This document shows, piece by piece, positions 8,563 through 16,310 of a stretch of 64,000 nt of DNA. A program made the position numbers and the translations under genes. A model generated the notes under the pieces. It was not told the DNA's origin. It was given only the letters and a program-made list of their open reading frames with translations, and did not search any database. Each line of letters begins with the position of its first letter. The stretch's first letter is position 1. The stretch is from Hanamia caeni (GTDB lineage Bacteria; Bacteroidota; Bacteroidia; Chitinophagales; Chitinophagaceae): NCBI RefSeq assembly GCF_003721595.1, contig NZ_RJJR01000012.1:177749-241748 (forward strand), given 5' to 3'.

Positions 8563-10566
8563 ATGAAAAAAAGTCTCTTACCGGTACTTTCCATTTTCAC
8601 AGCAGCAGTGCTGTTTGGTATAACCGGTTGCAAACCCAAAAACGCGGGCAACGCCGCAGAAGGCGACGCCGCATCTAAAGTTTATGTAGCTCCGGGAAAA
8701 TACGATGAGCTTTATAATTTCGTTTCCGGAGGATTTAGCGGACAGGTAAGTGTTTACGGATTGCCCTCAGGCAGATTGCTCAGAGTAATTCCCGTTTTTT
8801 CAACAGACCCTGAAAGTGGGTATGGCTATAGCGAAAACACCAAGCCGATGCTTAATACTTCTCATGGCATGATTCCATGGGACGACCAGCACCACCTGGA
8901 TCTTTCCCAAACCAATGGCGAAGTAGACGGACGCTGGATATTTGCAAATGGTAACAATACCCCGCGCATTGCCCGTATTGATTTAAAAACTTTCCGGACT
9001 GCCGAAATTCTTGAAATACCTAACAGCGCCGGAAACCACTCCTCGCCTTTCATCACAGAGAATACAGAATATGTGGTGGCAGGAACCAGGTTCAGTGTTC
9101 CTATGGATAATGAAGACAAGGATGTGCCTATTAGTAGTTACAAGAAAAATTTTAAAGGAACTGTAAGCTTTATAAGTGTTGACCCGCAAAGCGGAAATAT
9201 GAAAATTGCTTTTCAACTTATGCTGCCGGGAATTGATTTTGACTTAAGCCATGCCGGCAAAGGGCCCAGCCACGGTTGGTTTTTCTTCAGTTGCTACAAT
9301 TCGGAGCAGGCGCATACTTTGCTTGAGGTAAATGCTTCACAAAGGGATAAGGACTTTATCATGGCCGTAAACTGGAAAAAAGCAGAGGAATATATCAGAC
9401 AAGGAAAAGGTAAAAAGCAAACTGTGAAATATGCGCACAATGTGTACAGCGACAGCACACACACTGCCACCTCAACTATCGAAACTGAAACCCTGGTATT
9501 GGATGCGAAAGATCTTCCGGGAATTGTTTATATGATCCCATGCCCCAAATCTCCTCACGGTTGCGATGTTGATCCTTCGGGCGAATATATAGTGGGCAGT
9601 GGAAAACTGGCTGCTTTGATCCCGGTATTTTCTTTTCAAAAAATACAAAAAGCCATTGCAGATAAAAACTTTGATGGTGATTACCAGGGCCTTCCTGTAA
9701 TTAAATATGAAGCAGCGTTGCATGGAGAAGTAAAGAAACCCGGCTTAGGCCCGTTACATACTGAATTTGACGGCAAGGGCAATGGATATACCACCATGTT
9801 TATTTCTTCTGAAATAGTGAAATGGAGCCTTAAAGATTTAAAAGTGCTTGACAGGCATGCCACTTATTATTCTCCCGGCCACCTCATGATTCCTGGCGGC
9901 GATTCTAAAAAGCCTTACGGTAAGTACCTGGTGGCTTACAACAAAATTACCAAAGACAGATATTTACCAACAGGGCCGGAGTTAGCACAAAGCGCTCAAT
10001 TGTTTGATATCAGCGGCGACAAAATGAAGTTGCTATCTGATTATCCAAGCATTGGTGAACCCCACTATGCACAGGCAATCCCTGCAAGCATTGTTTCTAA
10101 AAATTCCGTGAAAATATTCGACATCACTAAAAATGCAAATCCCTTTGTAGCGCTGGGTGAAAAGAATTCAAAGGTAGTGCGGAATGGCAACCGTGTGGAT
10201 GTATATATGACCATGATCCGGTCGCATTTATCACCGGATAACATTGAGGGTGTGAAAGTAGGTGACGAAGTATATTTCCACCTTACTAACCTTGAGCAGG
10301 ATTGGGATGTGCCACATGGCTTCGCAATTAAAGGCGCAAACAACGCCGAGTTGCTGGTGATGCCAGGTGAAACCCAGACACTGAAATGGGTACCCACAGA
10401 AGTGAATGTATATCCTTTTTATTGCACTGACTTCTGCAGCGCTTTACACCAGGAAATGCAGGGTTATATACGTATCTCGGCTAAAGGATCCAATGTTCCT
10501 ATTTCATTTAGCCTGGGAAAAAATTCTGTAGACCCTACAACCATGGATTCGGCAAAATCCAAATAA
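8563..10566 (+). CDS. nosZ: Nitrous-oxide reductase, clade II (Sec-dependent lipoprotein form)
   Basis: NosZ reduces N2O to N2 in the periplasm, the last step of denitrification. The 667-residue protein has a Sec/lipoprotein signal peptide (lipobox GITGC, Cys about residue 23) instead of a twin-arginine signal, which defines clade II. A beta-propeller follows with the His-rich CuZ positions (TSHGMIPWDDQHH near 105, PHGCDVD near 330, GPLHTEFD near 400), and a C-terminal cupredoxin domain holds the CuA site FYCTDFCSALHQEMQG near 625-640, complete with both Cys, His and Met, plus the upstream HGFAIKG. All expected ligands that I can locate are present. It is the first gene of the nos operon. Confidence 0.97.
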   Translation: MKKSLLPVLSIFTAAVLFGITGCKPKNAGNAAEGDAASKVYVAPGKYDELYNFVSGGFSGQVSVYGLPSGRLLRVIPVFSTDPESGYGYSENTKPMLNTSHGMIPWDDQHHLDLSQTNGEVDGRWIFANGNNTPRIARIDLKTFRTAEILEIPNSAGNHSSPFITENTEYVVAGTRFSVPMDNEDKDVPISSYKKNFKGTVSFISVDPQSGNMKIAFQLMLPGIDFDLSHAGKGPSHGWFFFSCYNSEQAHTLLEVNASQRDKDFIMAVNWKKAEEYIRQGKGKKQTVKYAHNVYSDSTHTATSTIETETLVLDAKDLPGIVYMIPCPKSPHGCDVDPSGEYIVGSGKLAALIPVFSFQKIQKAIADKNFDGDYQGLPVIKYEAALHGEVKKPGLGPLHTEFDGKGNGYTTMFISSEIVKWSLKDLKVLDRHATYYSPGHLMIPGGDSKKPYGKYLVAYNKITKDRYLPTGPELAQSAQLFDISGDKMKLLSDYPSIGEPHYAQAIPASIVSKNSVKIFDITKNANPFVALGEKNSKVVRNGNRVDVYMTMIRSHLSPDNIEGVKVGDEVYFHLTNLEQDWDVPHGFAIKGANNAELLVMPGETQTLKWVPTEVNVYPFYCTDFCSALHQEMQGYIRISAKGSNVPISFSLGKNSVDPTTMDSAKSK

Positions 10567-10581
10567 TATAATATAATAAAT

Positions 10582-10611
10582 AATCAACAGGCCTGGATTG
10601 GCCTGTTGATT
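10582..10611 (+). terminator. Strong hairpin between nosZ and the rest of the operon
   Basis: AATCAACAGGCC (10582-10593) and GGCCTGTTGATT (10600-10611) form a perfect 12-bp stem with a 6-nt loop, 16 nt after the nosZ stop. No long T run follows, so it may be a partial terminator or an mRNA-stabilising element that lets nosZ be made in excess over the accessory genes. Confidence 0.5.
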
Positions 10612-10690
10612 GTTAAGTTTCTGAAAATCAAATTAAATATTTTAAAAGTAGAATAGTAAGCTTAACTCAGTCCTTTTTCAAACCATATAA

Positions 10691-11293
10691 ATGAACAACG
10701 ACAATCTATCAGCGCTTTCAAAAATCTTAATCTTTATAAGCGGCATTCTATTGATTTTGGTTTTATTTGTGCCTTTGTGGCAAATAGAACTTGAAGCGCC
10801 GCAATATCCTGAAGGGCTTGTTTTAAAAATGTATCCTCATAAAATTGGTGGCAATGTTGACATCATCAACGGTTTAAATCACTACATCGGAATGAGAACC
10901 TTGCATACAAAGGATTTTATTGAATTTACTGTGCTTCCCTACATCGTTGGATTTTTTGCTTTACTGTGTTTCATCGTTGTCGCATTAAAAAAACAAAAAT
11001 GGCTTACCGTTCTTTTCACGCTCTTTGTAATTTTTGGCATCGTTGCCATGGTAGATTTCTGGAGATGGGAATATGCTTATGGCCATGAGCTTAATCCTGA
11101 CGCACCAATACAGGTTCCGGGAATGGCTTACCAGCCGCCGCTTTTGGGATATAAACAATTATTAAATTTTGGAGCTTTCTCAATGCCCGACATCGGTGGT
11201 TTTCTCTTTATCTTAGTTGGGCTGTTATTATTAATTGCATTATTATTACCCTGGTACAAAAAAAGGAAAGCTGGAATCGCTTTAAAACAATAA
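10691..11293 (+). CDS. nos-operon membrane protein of unknown function
   Basis: A 200-residue protein with four likely membrane segments (LIFISGILLILVLFVPLW near the N-terminus, FTVLPYIVGFFALLCFIVVAL, WLTVLFTLFVIFGIVAMVDF and IGGFLFILVGLLLLIALLLPW). Between helices 1 and 2 lies a periplasmic loop with GLNHYIGM, and between helices 3 and 4 a loop with WRWEYAYGHELNPDAPIQVPGM. It sits between nosZ and nosL, 3 bp upstream of nosL. Clade II clusters commonly carry an extra membrane protein in this place; a role in electron delivery or NosZ maturation is inferred from position only. No haem or iron-sulfur motif is seen. Confidence 0.82.
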   Translation: MNNDNLSALSKILIFISGILLILVLFVPLWQIELEAPQYPEGLVLKMYPHKIGGNVDIINGLNHYIGMRTLHTKDFIEFTVLPYIVGFFALLCFIVVALKKQKWLTVLFTLFVIFGIVAMVDFWRWEYAYGHELNPDAPIQVPGMAYQPPLLGYKQLLNFGAFSMPDIGGFLFILVGLLLLIALLLPWYKKRKAGIALKQ

Positions 11294-11296
11294 GCT

Positions 11297-11740
11297 ATGA
11301 AAATTAAAAATTTTAAAATATCCTTATTTGTTGCTTTACTGTTTGTAATGAGTTCATGCGCTTCAGGCCCACAACCTATCAAGCCCGGTGTAGAAGCGTG
11401 TGATTATTGTAAAATGACCATTTCGCAGTTAAATTTTGGCGGCGAAATTATTACCAAAAAAGGAAAGATATATAAGTTCGATGATCCGCATTGTCTTGCC
11501 GCTTTCAGAAAAGAAAGCATTGACAGCAATACGATAAAATCAGTGTATTTCTTAAACTTTGATGAGCCCCATAACCTGATAGATGCCGACCATGCTTTTC
11601 TTTTAAAAAGCACTGGCCTTCATTCGCCGATGGGGGGAAATACTGCTGCTTTTGAGAGTAAAGAAAAATTAAATTTGATTCAACAAAAAGTGAATGGTGA
11701 ACAAATAACCGTTCAGCAGTTATTCAATAGTAATAAATAA
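11297..11740 (+). CDS. nosL: NosL copper-binding lipoprotein
   Basis: NosL is an outer-face copper chaperone that supplies Cu(I) for assembly of the NosZ CuZ centre. The 147-residue protein has a lipoprotein signal (lipobox MSSCAS, Cys about residue 21), the diagnostic CDYCKM motif near residue 36, FGGEIITKKGKIYKFDD and the HCLAAF block near 67. Both the CxxCxM metal motif and length fit the family. Its stop overlaps the nosD start by one base (TAATG), so the two are translationally coupled. Confidence 0.93.
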   Translation: MKIKNFKISLFVALLFVMSSCASGPQPIKPGVEACDYCKMTISQLNFGGEIITKKGKIYKFDDPHCLAAFRKESIDSNTIKSVYFLNFDEPHNLIDADHAFLLKSTGLHSPMGGNTAAFESKEKLNLIQQKVNGEQITVQQLFNSNK

Positions 11741-12984
11741 TGAAATTACTTTTCAAATGGCTTTTATTCTTATTGCTTCCTTTTGCATCCACGGTTGTGT
11801 TTTCAAAAACAATTTATGTTGGCAAAGGCAAAAGTTTTGCTACTGTGCAATCAGGAATTGATGCTGCAGAAAATGGTGATACAGTTATTGTAGGGCCGGG
11901 CTTGTATAAAGAACGCGATATTAAACTTAACAAAAGAATTTACCTGAAAGGTGATCAATATCCTGTTATTGATGGTGAACAGAAAAGCGGCATCTTTATT
12001 ATACAAGCCAATGGAGCTGTTTTAGATGGCTTTAAAATAATTAATGGCGGCAGAGCCGAAACCGAGGACCTCGCAGGGATTCTCATTGAAAATTGCTATA
12101 ATGTAAAAGTGATTAATAATAAATTGGACAACACCAACTTTGGAATTTATAGCCAGTATAGCAAGAGTTGTACGATTCAAAACAATGAAATCAAAGCGTA
12201 TGGCAACAATGAAGTAACCAGTGGAAACGGCATTCATTGCTGGCGGTCCGACAGCTTACTTATAATCGGCAATAAGATAGCAGGCCACAGAGACGGCTTG
12301 TATTTTGAATTTGTAACCAATTCTCTTATCTGGCGAAACCAGAGCCGTAATAACATCCGTTATGGCATCCATTTTATGTTTTCTCACCACGACACTTACA
12401 TCAGCAATATTTTTGAAGGCAATGCTTCAGGCGTGGCAGTGATGTTTACCCATCACATCCAGATGTATAACAATTTTTTCCTGGACAACTGGGGTGGCGC
12501 AGCGTATGGCATTCTTCTCAAAGAAATCACAGATGGTATTATTTCGGGAAATTATTTTTCGCACAATACCATTGCCATCCAAATGGAAGGATGTAACCGC
12601 AATCATATTTTTAAAAATTCTTTTTCCAACAACGGATGGGCCATCAAAGTTTCTGCGAGCAGCATCAACAATACCATTTCGCAAAATAATTTCGCCGGAA
12701 ACACTTTTGATATTGGAACGAACGGCACACTGGTAGTAAATGATTTCAACGGAAATTATTGGGACAAATATGAAGGCTATGATTTGAACCGTGATAATAT
12801 TGGGGATGTGCCCTACCATCCTGTCAGTATGTATTCGATGATTATCGACAGCAATCCCGCTTCACTCATGCTTTTCAGAAGCCTGATTGTATCATTATTA
12901 GATAAAAGCGAAAAATTATTACCGGGCATTACGCCGGAAAATCTTGAAGATGAAACCCCCTTAATGCGGCCCTTAAAATTATGA
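11740..12984 (+). CDS. nosD: NosD periplasmic copper-processing protein
   Basis: NosD is a periplasmic right-handed beta-helix protein that partners the NosFY ABC transporter in NosZ maturation. The 414-residue protein has a signal peptide (LLFLLLPFASTVVFS), the start of the parallel beta-helix TIYVGKGKSFATVQSGIDAA, and many short repeats of the NNxFxxNxxGI type, including repeated His/Asn-rich turns (HFMFSHHDTYISN, VMFTHHIQMYNN). It overlaps nosL by 1 bp and nosF by 4 bp. Confidence 0.94.
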   Translation: MKLLFKWLLFLLLPFASTVVFSKTIYVGKGKSFATVQSGIDAAENGDTVIVGPGLYKERDIKLNKRIYLKGDQYPVIDGEQKSGIFIIQANGAVLDGFKIINGGRAETEDLAGILIENCYNVKVINNKLDNTNFGIYSQYSKSCTIQNNEIKAYGNNEVTSGNGIHCWRSDSLLIIGNKIAGHRDGLYFEFVTNSLIWRNQSRNNIRYGIHFMFSHHDTYISNIFEGNASGVAVMFTHHIQMYNNFFLDNWGGAAYGILLKEITDGIISGNYFSHNTIAIQMEGCNRNHIFKNSFSNNGWAIKVSASSINNTISQNNFAGNTFDIGTNGTLVVNDFNGNYWDKYEGYDLNRDNIGDVPYHPVSMYSMIIDSNPASLMLFRSLIVSLLDKSEKLLPGITPENLEDETPLMRPLKL

Positions 12985-13700
12985 TCAGCGTAAAAAATAT
13001 CACAAAGACCTTCGGAAAATTAAAAGCCCTCGACAATGTATCGGTTACATTTGAAAAAGGCCAGTGCATCGCTTTGCTTGGTCCTAATGGATGCGGAAAA
13101 ACTACCCTGATTAAATCAATATTAGGAATGGTAGTGCCCGACAGCGGCTCTATTCTTTTCAATAATGAACCCATTCGTAACAATTGGTTATACAGAAGCC
13201 AGGTTGGCTATATGCCGCAAATAGGCCGCTATCCTGAAAACATGAGTATTGCACAAGTAATTGAAATGATGAAAGACATCCGCAAGGGAATTGACCGCCA
13301 TCCCGATGAGGAACTGGTAAAAAATTTCGGCCTGAACCTGATGATGAAAAAGAAAATGCGGACACTTAGCGGAGGCACCACGCAAAAGGTAAGTGCTGCG
13401 CTGGCATTTATGTTTCATCCTGACGTATTAATACTGGATGAGCCAACAGCAGGCCTGGACCCGCTTTCATCAGAAAAGCTGAAACAAAAAATAATTAAGG
13501 AAAAAGAAAAAGGAAAGCTTGTTCTTATCACTTCCCATATTTTAAGCGAATTGGATGACTTGATTACCGAAGTTTTTTATATGCAGGAAGGAAAATTATT
13601 ATTTCATAAAAAATTAACTGCGCTTAAAGAAGAAACCGGTGAGATCAAATTGTCAAAAGCTATCGCAAAAATAATGACCACACAAGAAGCAATTGTATGA
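12981..13700 (+). CDS. nosF: NosF ABC transporter ATPase
   Basis: The 239-residue nucleotide-binding subunit has Walker A LLGPNGCGKTTL (near residue 31), the ABC signature LSGGTTQKVS (near 128), Walker B VLILDEPTAGLDP (near 148) and the switch His in SHILSE. With NosY it forms a transporter that feeds NosD and supports CuZ assembly. It overlaps nosD and nosY by 4 bp each (ATGA), so the three are translationally coupled. Nothing is missing from the catalytic motifs. Confidence 0.95.
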   Translation: MISVKNITKTFGKLKALDNVSVTFEKGQCIALLGPNGCGKTTLIKSILGMVVPDSGSILFNNEPIRNNWLYRSQVGYMPQIGRYPENMSIAQVIEMMKDIRKGIDRHPDEELVKNFGLNLMMKKKMRTLSGGTTQKVSAALAFMFHPDVLILDEPTAGLDPLSSEKLKQKIIKEKEKGKLVLITSHILSELDDLITEVFYMQEGKLLFHKKLTALKEETGEIKLSKAIAKIMTTQEAIV

Positions 13701-14464
13701 AAAAATTATTGAAATATGTAGTAGTAGATATTATTCAGAATAAAATTGTAATTATCTACACCATTCTTTTATTGGCTATATCCCTGAGCGTATTTAACCT
13801 GGAAGACAATACAGCCAAGGGTTTGCTCAGTTTACTGAATGTCATTTTAATAATTGTGCCTTTAATCTGCATCATTTTTTCAACCATATATATCTACAAC
13901 AGCTCTGAATTTATTGAACTGCTCGTGAGCCAGCCCTTGAAGAGAAGAACCATCTGGCTCAGCATTTTTGCAGGTTTGGCTTCGTCATTGTCTCTTGCTT
14001 TTTTGATTGGCGCCGGCATTCCGATTCTTTTGTACCATGCAGATGCTACCGGTGTGATGATGATTGCGATGGGACTTTTCCTTACGATAGTCTTCGTAAG
14101 TATAGCAATGCTGGCGGCAGGCATCACACGCGATAAAGCTAAAGGCATCGGGTTTGCAATCATGTTGTGGCTGTTTTTTTCCTTACTTTTTGATGCATTG
14201 GTTTTGTTCCTGCTATTTCAATTCCAGGATTATCCTTTGGAAAAAATAATGATAGTTTTTAGCTTTTTAAATCCGATTGATTTAGGAAGAATACAAATAC
14301 TTCTTCAATTAGATATATCCGCCCTAATGGGCTACACAGGCGCTGTGTTCCGCGAATTTTTTGGCAACACCACCGGTATTGTGCTTTCCTTTTCGGGGTT
14401 AATTCTTTGGATTATTTTTCCAATTTTGATTTCCGTAAAAAAATTCAAACGAAAAGATTTATAA
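13697..14464 (+). CDS. nosY: NosY ABC transporter permease
   Basis: A 255-residue ABC-2-type permease with six likely membrane segments, including IIYTILLLAISLSVF, VILIIVPLICIIFSTIYIY, a pair around FAGLASSLSLAFLIGAGIPI, FLTIVFVSIAMLAAGI, IMLWLFFSLLFDALVLFLL and the C-terminal GIVLSFSGLILWIIFPILI. The short block YNSSEFIELLVSQPLKRR after the second helix is the coupling region to NosF typical of this family. It is the last gene of the nos operon; no clear terminator follows. Confidence 0.93.
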   Translation: MKKLLKYVVVDIIQNKIVIIYTILLLAISLSVFNLEDNTAKGLLSLLNVILIIVPLICIIFSTIYIYNSSEFIELLVSQPLKRRTIWLSIFAGLASSLSLAFLIGAGIPILLYHADATGVMMIAMGLFLTIVFVSIAMLAAGITRDKAKGIGFAIMLWLFFSLLFDALVLFLLFQFQDYPLEKIMIVFSFLNPIDLGRIQILLQLDISALMGYTGAVFREFFGNTTGIVLSFSGLILWIIFPILISVKKFKRKDL

Positions 14465-14736
14465 AAGAGATTCGTTAAAGCAGCAGAATAAAAATCCTGG
14501 TAATTTGTACGTTTACTGGTGACCGTTATATTCTTATCTTATTTCGGCCTGCCTTTCTTCTTTGTTTGTTTACTGATAATCTCATTAAATATTTCATCAA
14601 GATTAGTTGCGTGTTTTCAAAAGCTTGCCACTAAAAAATAATCTTTAGATTTGCCGCTGTCAATCTTTTTATGAATATTGAAAAGATACATGAACAACGT
14701 AATTGTATTTAAATTTTTTCCAAAAAAAAAGCAAAT

Positions 14737-15918
14737 ATGAAATTAGCAATTTTGGGCTCCGGATTTATTGCCAGGTTCTACGCCGATGCATTAGTGGGCC
14801 ATCGCAGAAAAGATGAAATCGTGACCGTGTATAGCCGCACCTTAGCAAACGCAAAAAAATTTGCTGACGATTATAAAGTTCCAAATTATACAGACAGTAT
14901 TGAAGAATGTGTTTCACACAAGGATGTGGACGCTGTCATCATTGCTTTGTCGAATGACATGCATCTGGTTTCGACGATAGCTTCCGCTAACGCCGGCAAG
15001 CATGTGCTGTGCACAAAACCCCTGGGCCGAAACGCGCAGGAAGCTTATGAAATGTTGAAGGCAGTTGAAAAAGCGAATGTTACCGGAGGATATCTTGAAG
15101 ACCTGGTATATTCACCCAAGGCATTAAAATCCCTGAAGATGATACAGGAAGGCGCCGTGGGAGAAATTGTTTGGGCAAAGAGCAGGGAAACTCATCCCGG
15201 GCCGCACAGCGATTGGTTTTGGGATAAAGAAAAATCCGGCGGTGGCGCTATAATTGACCTCGGCTGCCACTGTGTGGAAATTTGCAGAAATTATATTGGT
15301 AAAAATATTAAACCTGTTGAGGTGATGTGCTGGGCAGATACCCGCGTGCACCCCATAGATGCTGAAGATAATGCCGTTGGTTGGGTAAAATATGAAAACG
15401 GCGCTATTGGCCAATTTGAAGTTAGCTGGTCGTTTCGCGGAGGCATGGATTTAAGAGAAGAAGTGATGGGAACTGAAGGCACCATCTGGACGAATAACTT
15501 TTTGCGTACAGGATTTGAAATGTTTACTTCGGGCAAAGGCGGCGATTACATCGCTGAAAAGGCAGAGAGCAATTCAGGATGGTTGTTTCCTGTTGGCGAT
15601 GAAGTAAACGACCTTGGCTATAATCACATGTTTACTGATATGTTTGATTCCATTGATAATAACAAACAACCCATGGAAAATTTTTATGACGGTTACGTGG
15701 TGAACGCAATCTTAGATGCAGCGTTTGCTTCAGCAAAAAGCAAAAAATGGGAACCTGTTCAAATTGACGATTGGCGCGGTGTTGCTCAGGTAAAAAAGGA
15801 AAAACAAATGACAAGCTATGATGATGATTATTATCTTATCAAAGAAGAAGTGCTTCCCAATGGCGAAAAAAAATTCATTATAAAAAATAAAAAAACCGGC
15901 TCTATTGAAAAGCGATAG
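14737..15918 (+). CDS. Gfo/Idh/MocA family oxidoreductase
   Basis: The 393-residue NAD(P)-dependent dehydrogenase has an N-terminal Rossmann motif LAILGSGFIARFYADAL, the CTKPLGRNAQEA block corresponding to the EKP motif near residue 88, and the substrate-domain GGGAIIDLGCH motif near 168-178 with the catalytic-type Asp/His pair. The substrate is unknown; the family oxidises sugars, inositols or their derivatives. It has no signal peptide. A small gene follows 48 bp downstream and may be co-transcribed. The C-terminal 40 residues are very Lys/Asp-rich. Confidence 0.9.
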   Translation: MKLAILGSGFIARFYADALVGHRRKDEIVTVYSRTLANAKKFADDYKVPNYTDSIEECVSHKDVDAVIIALSNDMHLVSTIASANAGKHVLCTKPLGRNAQEAYEMLKAVEKANVTGGYLEDLVYSPKALKSLKMIQEGAVGEIVWAKSRETHPGPHSDWFWDKEKSGGGAIIDLGCHCVEICRNYIGKNIKPVEVMCWADTRVHPIDAEDNAVGWVKYENGAIGQFEVSWSFRGGMDLREEVMGTEGTIWTNNFLRTGFEMFTSGKGGDYIAEKAESNSGWLFPVGDEVNDLGYNHMFTDMFDSIDNNKQPMENFYDGYVVNAILDAAFASAKSKKWEPVQIDDWRGVAQVKKEKQMTSYDDDYYLIKEEVLPNGEKKFIIKNKKTGSIEKR

Positions 15919-15966
15919 AAAAACCATCGGTTCTTTTTCAAAAATAAACTAACAATACAATAATAA

Positions 15967-16248
15967 ATGTCAACTTTTTTAATTGAAATTCCTCATTCTG
16001 AAAATACTTTTGAATGCAGGCAAGTGATAAAATTATTCGTTGAATCAGGGTCTCATCTGCTTGCAAATGCGCAGTGGGGCTGCAAATCAGGCGTTCACAA
16101 ATGCTGGTTCATCAGCGAGTTTGACAATAAAGAACAGGCTTTACAAATCATACCTCCTTTCTTACGACATGAGGCGAATATTATTGAGCTGATAAAATTT
16201 ACCAAAGAGGATATTGTAGCTTTTGCAAATAATGGCGGAGAATCTTAG
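15967..16248 (+). CDS. Hypothetical small protein, ferredoxin-like fold suspected
   Basis: A 93-residue soluble protein that I do not assign with confidence. The sequence starts STFLIEIPHSENTFECRQVI and has a VKKxFxxxxSH-type helix, LLANAQWGCKSGVHKCWFIS and a C-terminal HEANIIELIKF strand, a beta-alpha-beta pattern that resembles small dimeric alpha/beta-barrel domains of the DUF4242 or muconolactone-isomerase type. It has Cys in FECRQ, GCKSG and KCWF. It lies 48 bp after the oxidoreductase gene in the same direction, so a shared operon is likely. Function unknown. Confidence 0.68.
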   Translation: MSTFLIEIPHSENTFECRQVIKLFVESGSHLLANAQWGCKSGVHKCWFISEFDNKEQALQIIPPFLRHEANIIELIKFTKEDIVAFANNGGES

Positions 16249-16310
16249 ATAAGGTTACCCTGCATGCAAAAGTATTGTTGATGGAATAAAAATTCTGACT
16301 ATTTCTTCGT

